A stretch of 64,000 bases of DNA from Flavobacteriales bacterium UBA7878 (GTDB taxonomy: Bacteria > Bacteroidota > Bacteroidia > Flavobacteriales > Schleiferiaceae). The position numbers and the translations under genes were made by a program. Location of the stretch: positions 62,001 to 126,000 of the forward strand of contig DLRW01000075.1 in assembly GCA_002501205.1 (NCBI GenBank), in the 5' to 3' direction. This document shows positions 8,544 to 18,260 of the stretch, piece by piece. Under the pieces are notes generated by a model. That model saw only the letters and a list, made by a program, of their open reading frames with translations, was not told where the DNA came from and ran no database searches. The stretch's first letter is position 1, and each line of letters begins with the position of its first letter.

Positions 8544-9848
8544 ATGGAAAATTTAAAACAGCACTTTTCTACTAAAATAGATTCAGCTGCAGCTGAGATC
8601 AAAGATTTCCTTGCTAAGCATGGTGATAAAGTAGTGGGTGAGGTGAAAATCAGTCAGCTTTACGGCGGTATGCGCGGTGTAAAAGCTCTGATCACCGAAA
8701 CCTCTAAATTAGATCCAGCCGAGGGTATTCGCTTCCGCGGATATTCAATCCCCGAATTGCAAGATCTTTTACCCAAGGCTCCTGGTGGAAACGAACCCCT
8801 TCCCGAAGGCATCTTTTATTTGATGTTATTCGATGAGCTTCCTACTGAAGAAGCCGTAAAGGCGGTTACCCTGGAATGGCAAAAAAGAGCGGAAGTACCG
8901 GCTCATGTGTTTAAGGTATTAGATGCATTGCCAACCGATACCCATCCTATGACTCAGTTCGTATCTGCCATCATGGCCTTACGCACTGAAAGTGAATTCC
9001 ACACCGCTTACCGCGATGGAATTAATAAGAAAGATTACTGGCAGCCTACCTTCGAAGATGTAATGAACCTCATTGCTCGTCTTCCACGTGTAGCCGCTTA
9101 TATCTACCGTCGTACTTACCATAATGGCGATCATATTGCTCCGGATCCAAGCTTGGATTGGGGGGGCAACTTCGCACATATGCTTGGATTTAATGATGAG
9201 GAATTCCGCGAATTAATGCGCATTTACCTTACCATTCACTCTGATCATGAAGGTGGTAATGTGTCCGGTCATACCATTCATCTGGTAGGATCTGCATTGA
9301 GTGATGCTTATCAGTCATTCGCTGCCGGTATGAATGGTTTAGCAGGACCATTACACGGCTTAGCTAATCAGGAAGTAATTCGCTGGACTTTGGCCATGCG
9401 CGATGAATTAGGTGGTGGCTTACCTAGTAAGGATGCCATCGAAGGCTATGTGCGTAAGACTTTAGACGAAGGTAAAGTTATCCCAGGATTCGGTCATGCA
9501 GTATTGCGTAAGACGGATCCTCGTTATACTGCTCAACGTGAATTCGCGCTGAAGCACATGCCCGAGGATGAATTATTCCAGGTGATTAGTCGTATTTACG
9601 AGGTAGTTCCTGCAGTATTGGAGGAATTAGGTAAAGTGAAAAACCCATGGCCTAATGTGGATGCCCATAGTGGACAGTTATTGATGCACTACGGATTAAC
9701 CGAGTATGATTTCTATACCGTATTATTTGGTGTGAGTCGATCTTTAGGAACCCTGGCCAGTTTAATCTGGGATCGTGCTTTAGGAATGCCTATCGAACGT
9801 CCAGGATCTACAACCACAAAATTGTTGAAAGAAGAGTTTGACCTCTGA
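8544..9848 (+). CDS. gltA: Citrate synthase, mitochondrial/eukaryotic-like type
   Basis: A 434-residue citrate (Si)-synthase condensing acetyl-CoA and oxaloacetate. The active site is clear: HSDHEGGNVSGHT (231 onward), His271 in MNGLAGPLHGLANQ, His318 in PGFGHAVLRKTDPRYT, and Asp373 in NPWPNVDAHSG. These stretches, and LFGVSRSLGTLASLIWDRAL, resemble mitochondrial citrate synthases far more than the hexameric NADH-regulated GltA of enterobacteria. This eukaryotic-like type is known in Bacteroidota. It ends the carA-eno-gltA operon with a terminator 20 bases downstream. Confidence 0.95.
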   Translation: MENLKQHFSTKIDSAAAEIKDFLAKHGDKVVGEVKISQLYGGMRGVKALITETSKLDPAEGIRFRGYSIPELQDLLPKAPGGNEPLPEGIFYLMLFDELPTEEAVKAVTLEWQKRAEVPAHVFKVLDALPTDTHPMTQFVSAIMALRTESEFHTAYRDGINKKDYWQPTFEDVMNLIARLPRVAAYIYRRTYHNGDHIAPDPSLDWGGNFAHMLGFNDEEFRELMRIYLTIHSDHEGGNVSGHTIHLVGSALSDAYQSFAAGMNGLAGPLHGLANQEVIRWTLAMRDELGGGLPSKDAIEGYVRKTLDEGKVIPGFGHAVLRKTDPRYTAQREFALKHMPEDELFQVISRIYEVVPAVLEELGKVKNPWPNVDAHSGQLLMHYGLTEYDFYTVLFGVSRSLGTLASLIWDRALGMPIERPGSTTTKLLKEEFDL

Positions 9849-9868
9849 TTTTATCAATAAATATTAGG

Positions 9869-9897
9869 AAGCCGACATTAATGTCGGCTTTTTTTTT
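9869..9897 (+). terminator. Rho-independent terminator after citrate synthase
   Basis: A 22-bp perfect palindrome (AAGCCGACAT TA ATGTCGGCTT) runs into a nine-T tract. It closes the carA-eno-gltA transcript. Confidence 0.92.
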
Positions 9898-10206
9898 GTC
9901 CATAGTAGAAGCAAGGCTCGAGGAAATAATCGCAAAAGCAACACATAGTTGTATAGTGCCTATTTTCTGTAATATTAGTTCGACAATCGTAGATAATTAA
10001 CCACAATAATTGGTTGATAGTGTTACGATAATTGAAATTCAGCTGCTGTTTATTTGTTGTGAAAAATGAATGCTGCCGGATACAGCTCAATTAAATGAAT
10101 TGCCATTCCCCCAATAAAGAGAATTCATTCTCAAGTAATTCATTGAGCGGCCGATTGGCGCAGGCTGATGCAGGCATTCAATATTGCACCCAAAAAACAC
10201 TATACG
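9898..10206 (+). other. Intergenic region without recognised genes
   Basis: About 310 AT-rich bases between the citrate synthase terminator and the kelch protein. A short minus-strand frame (9878-10090) overlaps the terminator and has a cysteine/tyrosine-rich, non-protein-like composition. No good TAnnTTTG box was seen close to the downstream start, so the promoter of the kelch gene is not located. Confidence 0.5.
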
Positions 10207-13200
10207 ATGAGATTTCTATTGGTCCCTTTATTGGCATTGATGGCCATGTCCTCAAGTGCCCAAAATTTAGCCTCAACTTATTTACAAGGAAGTCTTGGTT
10301 TTGATGAATCGGCCAGTTTCCATAACAAGGGAACATATAGCTATTCCCATCCTGAGGCACTTGCTTCGCAATGCATGTGGTCAGATGGGGCGGCTGTTTA
10401 TATGTTTGGGGGAACACATGCACAGACTTCGCAGGCAAATTCTTTGGAACTTAATAACAGACTGTGGAAGTATACACCCAATAACGGATGGGAGCTTCTC
10501 AAGGGGTCTACAGGAACAGTTGTGGTAACCACTACCTCCAGCACCCCGGTATACAATGGTAGTTCAGATTTGATTTATGGGTCGCCGGGCACCGCATCTC
10601 CAACAAACCTGCCAGGGGCCCGCGCAGGAGCCTCTTATACCAGTGATGGAAATGGCGGTTTCTTCATGTATGGTGGTTATGGCTTAGGATACAATGGAGG
10701 TGGAAAGGCTGTTGGAGTTTTGGAAGATCTATGGTATTTCGATGGCACTAACTGGACCTCCTTAATGGATTATGTTTCAGTAGGACGAAGTGCAGTATAC
10801 GGGACCCAAGGTCAGTCTAACTCCACAAACACCCCCGGATCACGTGTAGGTGCGGCACTTTGGTACAAAGATGGTCACTTGTATTTATTCGGAGGTTGCA
10901 CTAGTCCTTTTAACACTACTGCATCCATTGGTCCAACATTCGGGGGCTTGACTAATATGAATGGGAAAAGTGATTTATGGCGTTTCGACCTTAGTACCAA
11001 TCAATGGACTTGGATTGATGGAGCTACTACTTCCGCCAACTTCGCAATTCAATCTGGAACAAATTATACGAATCCTCCCAGTACTTCTTCTGCGAGCTAT
11101 TGTATAGGAGCCAATGGGGACTTTTATCTCTATGGAGGTTACGAGTATTGGACTGATGTTAATGGGACTAAATATTACAGTCCCGCTGAAACCTTATGGA
11201 AATATAATGTTGATAATGGCTGGTCATTGGTAGTGGGGAACCCAAATTCACTTAGTGGTGGTTCTACTACAACTCCTGGCTGGCAAATTAATGCGCCGCT
11301 GATCGAGTTTAATGGTTCACTTTATTTCTTTCCTGGATTGATAACCTTCAATGGCCCTCAAAATACTACAACAGTTCAGTCTGTTGTTTATAAATGGGAT
11401 GGCACAAATTGGCAAAGTGTAAAGACTTGTGCGACTTCCTCGGCTCCAGGCCTTGCCTATCGGAATGATGCTTGTTTGGGCAAAGTAGCTGCGGGTGCTG
11501 TGGTCCTGTTTAATGGAGAGGTTTTTCACTATGGTGGTGTAGGGGAAAGTAGTCCCATTAAATATTCGGCTAGTCTGACTCGATTTGATGGTCAAAATTT
11601 TGCGGCTGTAAGCTCTTTGCCTGCAAATACTTCCAATTATTTCAATAGTGCCACGACTAGTGTATCCAAGCCTGGTTCTTTAAATCAAGCCGCATCTGCT
11701 TACAATGAAGAAACCCGAACCCTATTTGTTTATGGAGGGGATAATTATAAATCCGGTTTGTTTTCAAATTTGTGGAAATATCAGGATGGGCAGTGGGTTT
11801 GGTTAACAGGTAGTGGTGCCTCATCAACGACTAAGCCGGTTTATGGCACGCAAGGGCAAGAATCTGCTACGGTCACCCCTGGTTCGCGAATGGCCGCAGC
11901 AATGTGGTGTACCAATGGCTATGTATGGTTATTTGGTGGAAGAGGATATGATGTAAATGGCTCTTTAGGCCGTATGAGTGATTTGTTTCGATACAATATC
12001 GCCACCGGTCAATGGGCCTGGATTAAAGGACCTAAAACCATTTCCGGGGCGGGCACTTTTGGTACTAAAGGAGTAGCTGGGGCTTCCAATAACCCTCCCG
12101 GACTTAGCGGTATGCGTGCATGGAAGCCAAAAGTGAGCGGTAATACAGTTTACATTTATGGCGGAATTGCAAGTGGAACCAACGATTACCATGATGCAGT
12201 TTGGAAGTTTGATGGTGTAGATTGGACTTGGACAACCGGATCGAACACAGCAAAGGCAGTTCCAGTATCTCTAGTTTCCAATACGTATAATTCTTCCAAT
12301 ACTCCAGGAGCACGCTTAAATTTTGCATTTGCTCAAGATACCGGGGGCTTTTACATCTATGGCGGTGAGGTTTGTTTGCTGAAAAATGGAAGCAGCACCC
12401 CCGTTGCAAATAATCAATTATGGCATTTTGATAAGACCAAAGAACAGTGGAAGTTTATTACAGGTAGCTTTGAAGGACTCAAGAATACGGCCACTTACAG
12501 TACATCAACTTTAAATTTAAGTACACTTACTCCTGGCTATGTTCGAGGTGCAAGTGCCTGGACTTATGAAGGACGATTTTACTTGTTGGGGGGGCAGGCC
12601 TACACAACTAAGGGCCTTAAGGTTTCTAGTAATTTGTGGGAATGGAATGGGTTCAATTGGGCTTGGTTAAGAGGGGGAAAGGATTCCGCGGCGATTCAAC
12701 AAAGTCCTGTATATAGTGAGCCTATGGAATTTGATTATGAGCACCTACCATATCCGCGCTATTATGCCCTAAATTGGAGGGAGGGGGATGTGTTCTACCT
12801 GGCCAAAGGAGCAAGCACCAGTCTTAACTCTCTGATCGTTTCAATGGATGATATTTGGGCCTTTGAGCCTGGCAATGTTTGGAATGGATTGACTTGGTCC
12901 AAAAACTTTATACCAGCATCCAAATCTGTGAATGCACAAATTCTATCCAGTGCATCAGTTCCAAATGATATACAGGTAAGATCTCTATTAGTTGATGCAA
13001 ATCATTCCTTGAATATGGGAGGGAATAGGCTGAAAATTGCCGGAGATCTCTTCAATTATTCGGGAATTGAAAACTTTGATGAAATACATTTCAATGGAAA
13101 CGACAGCCAAATGGTTAGAGGCGGGCTGTTGGAAGTTTCCACCACTTTGGTTGTTGAGGAGCAAAGCATATTAAAGAGCGAAGGGAATATTCGTGCTCGG

Positions 13201-14652
13201 GCTTTGGATACGGCTAATTATGGTCAGATAGTAAACTGGGGTGAAATAATTGGCGATGTTGACTTTGAGTTTTATATTCCACTTGCCTCCACTTCATCCA
13301 ATGGTAGATATATGCACTTAGGTAGCATATTTGATGGGGCTACTATCAATCTAATAAAATCGAGCGCTTCGGGAATTGTAGAATCAGGCTTAAGCAATGC
13401 TGCTCAAAACACAATTTGGAGGCTCAACGCAGCCAATGCGTCCTGGCAAAGTCCGTCATTAAGTGATCCTTTTGCACCAGGGGTAGGATATGCAATCTAT
13501 GCCGGGATAAACCCTTTTGGGAATTTCTTACTCTCGAATGGTACTTCAGGTAGTTTGCGGATGAGGGGACAACTGTCTAATGCCAATACCGTGACCATAT
13601 CCTTAAATTATAATGATGGCTTAAATGGAAGTGTGGTTTGGGTAAGTAATGTTGATCAAGCTAAAGAAGGTTGGAACTTTGTGGCCAATCCATTTTCCCA
13701 CAGTATAAATATCGAAAGCCTGTTGAATGGTCTCAATTATCGAAGTATTTACATTTGGAATGGAAAGGAAAACCAATATGCGAGTATCAATACCGCTACC
13801 TTAAGTGCAAATAATGGAGGCTCATTATTTATTCCCCCCGGCCAAGGTTTTTATTTTCAATACAGTTCCAATGATCAACAGACTAAACCTTCCATTCAGT
13901 TGGATAGATCTAGTTTGTACAGCTCTACACGACCACACTTTCAAAAGAATTCAGGCCTTTTGGCCGATGGCATTCGTTTTCAGATTTTATATAATGACTC
14001 GGTTAGCAGCAAAGACGATGTTTGGTTGGGCTTCGAGGCGGATGCAACAGCAGGCTTTGACCCAAAATATGATGCTTGGAAAATTCGTTCAGCAGGCAGT
14101 AAAATGATATATGTGTATTCTCAGGGTCAGGAGCATAGTATCTCAACCTTTAATCCAGATTCAGTGACTTACGTAGACTTGGGTATTGTAGCACAACATG
14201 GGGACACACTATATCTAACAGCAATGCTGGCTAATTTAAGGGCCTTTAATGAAGTGGAATTAGAGGATCTGAAAACGAACTTGAGTCAAGATTTGGTAGA
14301 GCAAAGCCAATATAGCTTTGTGCACGATACTGCTCATGAGCATCGTTTGCGGGTTCATTTTAGCGTAAATAATGTTTCAGTCCATTCAAGCCCATATAAG
14401 TCGGGATTCATTTTCTACAACCAAAATTCTGGCACGTATCTCCATCATATTGCTGAAGAAAAAGAGCAAGCTGTAGAGGTTCAGATTTACTCTATGAGTG
14501 GGAAATTAGTGGAAAGCTTGGGTTGGGATTCGCCTGAAAATGATTTAGAAATACTGAAAGCCCATGTTCATGGATTGTATATCGTCAAAATCAAGAATCT
14601 TAAGTCAAGGTCAACAGAAGTGCTTAAAGTTCTCAAAGTAGCTAAGAGCTAA
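10207..14652 (+). CDS. Very large secreted kelch-repeat protein with probable T9SS sorting domain
   Basis: I start it at 10207 (MRFLLVPLLALMAMSSSAQ), which gives a clean signal peptide; an upstream in-frame ATG at 10168 would add 13 unlikely residues. The 1481-residue product has at least six kelch-like units in the first ~850 residues, each with a pattern like YGTQGQ...TPGSR.GAA.W...G..YLFGG....DLW.....W.W. This predicts one or more beta-propellers. The middle (~880-1300) is a beta-rich region with no recognised domain. The C-terminus (VEVQIYSMSGKLVESL, GLYIVKIKNLKSRSTEVLKV) looks like a type A T9SS sorting domain. Function unknown; surface or extracellular location inferred. It is convergent with the next gene, 10 bases apart. 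Confidence 0.85.
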   Translation: MRFLLVPLLALMAMSSSAQNLASTYLQGSLGFDESASFHNKGTYSYSHPEALASQCMWSDGAAVYMFGGTHAQTSQANSLELNNRLWKYTPNNGWELLKGSTGTVVVTTTSSTPVYNGSSDLIYGSPGTASPTNLPGARAGASYTSDGNGGFFMYGGYGLGYNGGGKAVGVLEDLWYFDGTNWTSLMDYVSVGRSAVYGTQGQSNSTNTPGSRVGAALWYKDGHLYLFGGCTSPFNTTASIGPTFGGLTNMNGKSDLWRFDLSTNQWTWIDGATTSANFAIQSGTNYTNPPSTSSASYCIGANGDFYLYGGYEYWTDVNGTKYYSPAETLWKYNVDNGWSLVVGNPNSLSGGSTTTPGWQINAPLIEFNGSLYFFPGLITFNGPQNTTTVQSVVYKWDGTNWQSVKTCATSSAPGLAYRNDACLGKVAAGAVVLFNGEVFHYGGVGESSPIKYSASLTRFDGQNFAAVSSLPANTSNYFNSATTSVSKPGSLNQAASAYNEETRTLFVYGGDNYKSGLFSNLWKYQDGQWVWLTGSGASSTTKPVYGTQGQESATVTPGSRMAAAMWCTNGYVWLFGGRGYDVNGSLGRMSDLFRYNIATGQWAWIKGPKTISGAGTFGTKGVAGASNNPPGLSGMRAWKPKVSGNTVYIYGGIASGTNDYHDAVWKFDGVDWTWTTGSNTAKAVPVSLVSNTYNSSNTPGARLNFAFAQDTGGFYIYGGEVCLLKNGSSTPVANNQLWHFDKTKEQWKFITGSFEGLKNTATYSTSTLNLSTLTPGYVRGASAWTYEGRFYLLGGQAYTTKGLKVSSNLWEWNGFNWAWLRGGKDSAAIQQSPVYSEPMEFDYEHLPYPRYYALNWREGDVFYLAKGASTSLNSLIVSMDDIWAFEPGNVWNGLTWSKNFIPASKSVNAQILSSASVPNDIQVRSLLVDANHSLNMGGNRLKIAGDLFNYSGIENFDEIHFNGNDSQMVRGGLLEVSTTLVVEEQSILKSEGNIRARALDTANYGQIVNWGEIIGDVDFEFYIPLASTSSNGRYMHLGSIFDGATINLIKSSASGIVESGLSNAAQNTIWRLNAANASWQSPSLSDPFAPGVGYAIYAGINPFGNFLLSNGTSGSLRMRGQLSNANTVTISLNYNDGLNGSVVWVSNVDQAKEGWNFVANPFSHSINIESLLNGLNYRSIYIWNGKENQYASINTATLSANNGGSLFIPPGQGFYFQYSSNDQQTKPSIQLDRSSLYSSTRPHFQKNSGLLADGIRFQILYNDSVSSKDDVWLGFEADATAGFDPKYDAWKIRSAGSKMIYVYSQGQEHSISTFNPDSVTYVDLGIVAQHGDTLYLTAMLANLRAFNEVELEDLKTNLSQDLVEQSQYSFVHDTAHEHRLRVHFSVNNVSVHSSPYKSGFIFYNQNSGTYLHHIAEEKEQAVEVQIYSMSGKLVESLGWDSPENDLEILKAHVHGLYIVKIKNLKSRSTEVLKVLKVAKS

Positions 14653-14662
14653 ACGGCCAGGG

Positions 14663-16021
14663 CTATTCAATAATTAATCGAAGACTTTCCCCAGTTTTAA
14701 TTGATGTTAGAAAGTAAATCCCGGGAGGCCCCGGAATAGTTAGGTTTTTAGAATTTAACTCGAATTCAATATTCTGGCCAAGCACATTTTGAACTTTCCA
14801 GTTGCTTGAATTCAGATTTCTGGAAATATGGAAGACCCCTTTCGAGGGGTTTGGGTAAGCACTTATGGGAGGGAGGTAATTGGACTTAAGTTGCAATCCT
14901 TTTGCTTGCCCTAATGCCAGAATTAAGCTGGGGGCCTGATTAAAATCTGAACCTGCGGCAAAGAATTGTCCCTGATCATTGCATATCAAACCACTGCCAA
15001 TACAAGTAGGTGAACTGGAGTGACTATCAATAAAAAGTTGCTTACCGGCAGAGTCACTTTCCACTACAATCATTTCGGTTTGACCATTTTCCGGTGCAAT
15101 ACGGTAGCCGGTAAAGAGGTAGGTGTCATAAGGTGTTATTGCCATATCAAAGCAGGCGTCATTCTTAACTACACCCGGTTGAACGAACACATCGGAGAGT
15201 ACATTTAGATTGGTGTCCAGAAGGGTAAGAGTAATATCAAAATATACGGATAGAGCAGAAGCACCTTCGCCACCTATGGCAATTTGCCCTTTGGAGTTTA
15301 CACCAATTGCATTACCTCCACGAGTAAATCCGCTGGAGACAATTTTACGATTGACCAAATGACCTTGATTATCAATTGTACTCACTAAATAGTCAAATCG
15401 AGTCGGCAACTCATAGTCCGAGGTGTATGCCCATCCGCCAGAAGGCAAGGTAATAATTTCTTGCGCAACAAAGGAGAGGCTGTCGATTTGGACATGTCGA
15501 TGCAGAATGTTCAATGCCGTATCCAGAATTAAGACTTGGGCACTTTGCTCAGCACCACTTTGGCTGCGCATTTGATTTAACAAAGCAATTTGGTTTAGCG
15601 GATTGGCTGCAATGTCTTGGCCTGCTAAAGTGGTGTCGCCAGAACCAAAACGCTTTTCTTGGAGAAGGACTCCGGCTGTATCAAGGACCGTCACCCAGGC
15701 TTGGTTGGTGTCGTTCCAAGACCTTTCGCCAGCCACGAATAATTTTTCATGTAGGAAAATAATTTGCGAGGCTGCATAGTTTCCGGTAGTTCCGTATACC
15801 TTTTTCCAAAGAACCTGACCCTGGGGATCGAGCTTATATAGTTGCCATTTGTTTCCTGGATATTGATTGGTGTCACCATTGGCCAGGTAGTAGATATTGC
15901 CACTGGGGTCTAAACAAAGTTTGGCGGCGGTTTCCAAGCTTTGGTTCGGGCCAAAGTTCTGCCAAACAGCACTTTGACTGTGTAAGGTGGAGCAAAAAAG
16001 GAGGAGAATCAGAATGCGCAT
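14663..16021 (-). CDS. Secreted protein with T9SS type A sorting domain
   Basis: The start at 16021 (MRILILLLFCSTLHSQS) gives a signal peptide; the longer frame to 16087 adds 22 residues without one. The 452-residue product has repeated propeller-like segments such as LYKLDPQGQVLWKKVYG and VTVLDTAGVLLQEKRFG. It ends in a type A sorting domain: ISAYPNPSKGVFHISRNL, WKVQNVLGQNIEF and PPGIYFLTSIKTGESLRLII. It is probably exported by T9SS and held at the surface or released. The specific function is unknown. The upstream region is shared with rpsA on the other strand. Confidence 0.85.
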   Translation of the reverse strand: MRILILLLFCSTLHSQSAVWQNFGPNQSLETAAKLCLDPSGNIYYLANGDTNQYPGNKWQLYKLDPQGQVLWKKVYGTTGNYAASQIIFLHEKLFVAGERSWNDTNQAWVTVLDTAGVLLQEKRFGSGDTTLAGQDIAANPLNQIALLNQMRSQSGAEQSAQVLILDTALNILHRHVQIDSLSFVAQEIITLPSGGWAYTSDYELPTRFDYLVSTIDNQGHLVNRKIVSSGFTRGGNAIGVNSKGQIAIGGEGASALSVYFDITLTLLDTNLNVLSDVFVQPGVVKNDACFDMAITPYDTYLFTGYRIAPENGQTEMIVVESDSAGKQLFIDSHSSSPTCIGSGLICNDQGQFFAAGSDFNQAPSLILALGQAKGLQLKSNYLPPISAYPNPSKGVFHISRNLNSSNWKVQNVLGQNIEFELNSKNLTIPGPPGIYFLTSIKTGESLRLIIE

Positions 16022-16108
16022 AGGGCTAAAGTAATTCCTCAATTTGAATTGGCCTATTTCGCCTTCGAAATATCGAACTATACCCACTGAGTTTCAAAAA
16101 AATAACTT

Positions 16109-16116
16109 TACCTTTG
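16109..16116 (+). promoter_or_regulatory. -7 box of a Bacteroidota promoter upstream of rpsA
   Basis: TACCTTTG matches TAnnTTTG. A convincing -33 TTG at the usual distance is not seen. If used, it gives an rpsA leader of about 115 bases, long for this window. Confidence 0.45.
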
Positions 16117-16238
16117 CACTCCTTTTTCTGGGGAGTGAAATGGATCAGGAAAAGGCTTAGAATCAAAATGATGTAAAAATTCTTTCGTTGCGGGTTTCCC
16201 TAATGATCTTACCGGTGCGAAATACAAATGATTTCTGC

Positions 16239-18146
16239 ATGTCAGAAGAAAACAAAAAAGTAGAAGAGGAAGTAGCAAATACTCCGGAAACTACCCAGGA
16301 GGCGGCTGCTGAGACTGCTGCTGAAACTAAGACCGAAACTGTTGAAGAAGCTCCTGCTAAAGAAGTGGCTCCTGAAGTAGTTGAGGAAAGCACTGAGTTT
16401 GATTGGGACGAATTCGAATACGGAATCGCTTCTAAAGGAAAAGCTCAGCGCGAAGAGCTCACCAAGTTGTACGAGGAAAGCCTCACCAGCATCGATGAGC
16501 ACACCATTACCGAAGGTAAGGTGATCAACATGACCGATCGCGAAGCTATCGTAGATATCGGTTACAAGTCGGAAGGGGTTATCTCCTTGAACGAGTTCCG
16601 TTACAATCCTGATTTGAAAGTAGGTGACCAGGTTGAAGTTTTGGTTGACAAAACTGAAGACAAAGAAGGTCAGTTAGTACTTTCTCACCGTAAAGCCCGC
16701 TCTATCAAGGCTTGGGATCGTGTGAACGAAGCTCACGACAATGAGGAAGTAGTGAAAGGTTACATTAAGTGTCGTACTAAAGGTGGTATGATCGTTGACG
16801 TATTCGGAATTGAGGCTTTCTTGCCTGGTTCTCAGATCGACGTGAAGCCTATCCGCGATTACGATGCCTATGTAGATAAAAACATGGAATTCAAGATTGT
16901 TAAGATCAATCACGAATTCAAGAACGTGGTAGTATCTCACAAAGCCCTTATCGAAGCCGACCTCGAAGAACAAAAACGCGAGATCATTGGCAAACTCGAG
17001 AAAGGTCAAGTACTCGAAGGTGTGGTGAAAAACATCACTTCTTACGGAGTATTTATCGACTTGGGTGGTGTAGATGGTTTGATCCACATTACCGATTTGA
17101 GCTGGAGTCGTATCAACCACCCAAGCGAAGTGGTAGAGTTGGACCAGACTTTGAACGTGGTAATTTTGGACTTCGACGAAGACAAAACCCGTATTCAGTT
17201 AGGTCTGAAGCAGCTTGAGGCTCATCCTTGGGATAACCTCGATAGCGAGTTGAAAGAAGGTGATAAAGTGAAAGGTAAAGTAGTAGTATTAGCTGACTAC
17301 GGTGCTTTCGTTGAAATCATCCCTGGTGTTGAAGGTCTTATTCACGTTAGTGAAATGAGCTGGAGCACTCACTTGCGTTCTGCACAAGACTTTATGAAAG
17401 TTGGTGATGAGGTTGAAGCAGTTATCTTAACTCTCGACCGCGAAGAGCGCAAAATGTCTCTCGGTATCAAGCAATTGAGCACTGATCCTTGGACTGATAT
17501 CACTACCAAATACCCAGTTGGATCTAAGCACGAAGGTGCGGTACGTAACTTCACCAACTTCGGTGTGTTCGTAGAACTGGAAGAAGGTATTGATGGTCTT
17601 ATCCACATCAGCGATTTAAGCTGGACCAAGAAAATTAAGCACCCCAGTGAATTTACTTCTGTAGGTGCTAAATTGGAAGTGGTTGTATTGGATATCGATG
17701 TTGAAAACCGTCGCTTAAGCCTTGGTCACAAACAAGTTGAAGACAATCCATTCGAAACTTATGCCACCTTACTAGAAGAAGGTAGTGTAATTGAAGGTAA
17801 AGTACTTCGCAAAGTTGACAAAGGTGCTGAGATCGTATTCGAAAACCTCGGAGTAGAAGCATTTGTTCCTTCTCGTCACATGGTGAAAGAAGATGGAAGT
17901 GAAGTGGCTGCTGATGAGCGTATCGATTTCAAAATCATCGAGTTTAACCCAGATGCCCGTCGTGTGGTAGCTTCTCATACCGAGCTTCACAAACAAGTGA
18001 AAGCTGATAAGCAGAAAGCCGATCGCGTTCAAGCTAAGAAAGCCGTTAAAGTGATCAACTCTAATGTAGAGCGTTCTACCTTAGGTGACCTTGACGCTTT
18101 AAGCAAGCTTAAAGAGCAAATGGAAGACGACGAAAAGAACGGTTAA
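16239..18146 (+). CDS. rpsA: 30S ribosomal protein S1
   Basis: I choose the ATG at 16239 (MSEENKKVEEEV), which gives 635 residues; the in-frame ATG at 16188 adds 17 residues of unlikely sequence. After an acidic, Ala/Glu/Thr-rich N-terminal stretch of about 50 residues come six S1 (OB-fold) domains. Clear starts are KGQVLEGVVKNITSYGVFID, EGDKVKGKVVVLADYGAFVE and VGSKHEGAVRNFTNFGVFVE. S1 binds mRNA on the small subunit and aids initiation on messages without Shine-Dalgarno sequences, which fits this genome. A terminator follows 21 bases later. Confidence 0.95.
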   Translation: MSEENKKVEEEVANTPETTQEAAAETAAETKTETVEEAPAKEVAPEVVEESTEFDWDEFEYGIASKGKAQREELTKLYEESLTSIDEHTITEGKVINMTDREAIVDIGYKSEGVISLNEFRYNPDLKVGDQVEVLVDKTEDKEGQLVLSHRKARSIKAWDRVNEAHDNEEVVKGYIKCRTKGGMIVDVFGIEAFLPGSQIDVKPIRDYDAYVDKNMEFKIVKINHEFKNVVVSHKALIEADLEEQKREIIGKLEKGQVLEGVVKNITSYGVFIDLGGVDGLIHITDLSWSRINHPSEVVELDQTLNVVILDFDEDKTRIQLGLKQLEAHPWDNLDSELKEGDKVKGKVVVLADYGAFVEIIPGVEGLIHVSEMSWSTHLRSAQDFMKVGDEVEAVILTLDREERKMSLGIKQLSTDPWTDITTKYPVGSKHEGAVRNFTNFGVFVELEEGIDGLIHISDLSWTKKIKHPSEFTSVGAKLEVVVLDIDVENRRLSLGHKQVEDNPFETYATLLEEGSVIEGKVLRKVDKGAEIVFENLGVEAFVPSRHMVKEDGSEVAADERIDFKIIEFNPDARRVVASHTELHKQVKADKQKADRVQAKKAVKVINSNVERSTLGDLDALSKLKEQMEDDEKNG

Positions 18147-18167
18147 AACCGATTTAAGTCATATTCG

Positions 18168-18206
18168 ACCCCGGTTCAGGTTTTATACTTGAATCGGGGT
18201 TTTTTT
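18168..18206 (+). terminator. Rho-independent terminator after rpsA
   Basis: ACCCCGGTTCA pairs with TGAATCGGGGT (one G-U pair) around an 11-base loop and is followed by seven Ts. Confidence 0.9.
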
Positions 18207-18260
18207 ATGGCTAAAATTGAGATATATTAGGGCACTGATAGGATTCGGATCTGTTTTAAC

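Noticed and set aside
9878..10090. A 70-residue minus-strand frame after citrate synthase
   Set aside because: It overlaps the terminator and has a cysteine/tyrosine/asparagine-rich sequence typical of AT-rich non-coding DNA.
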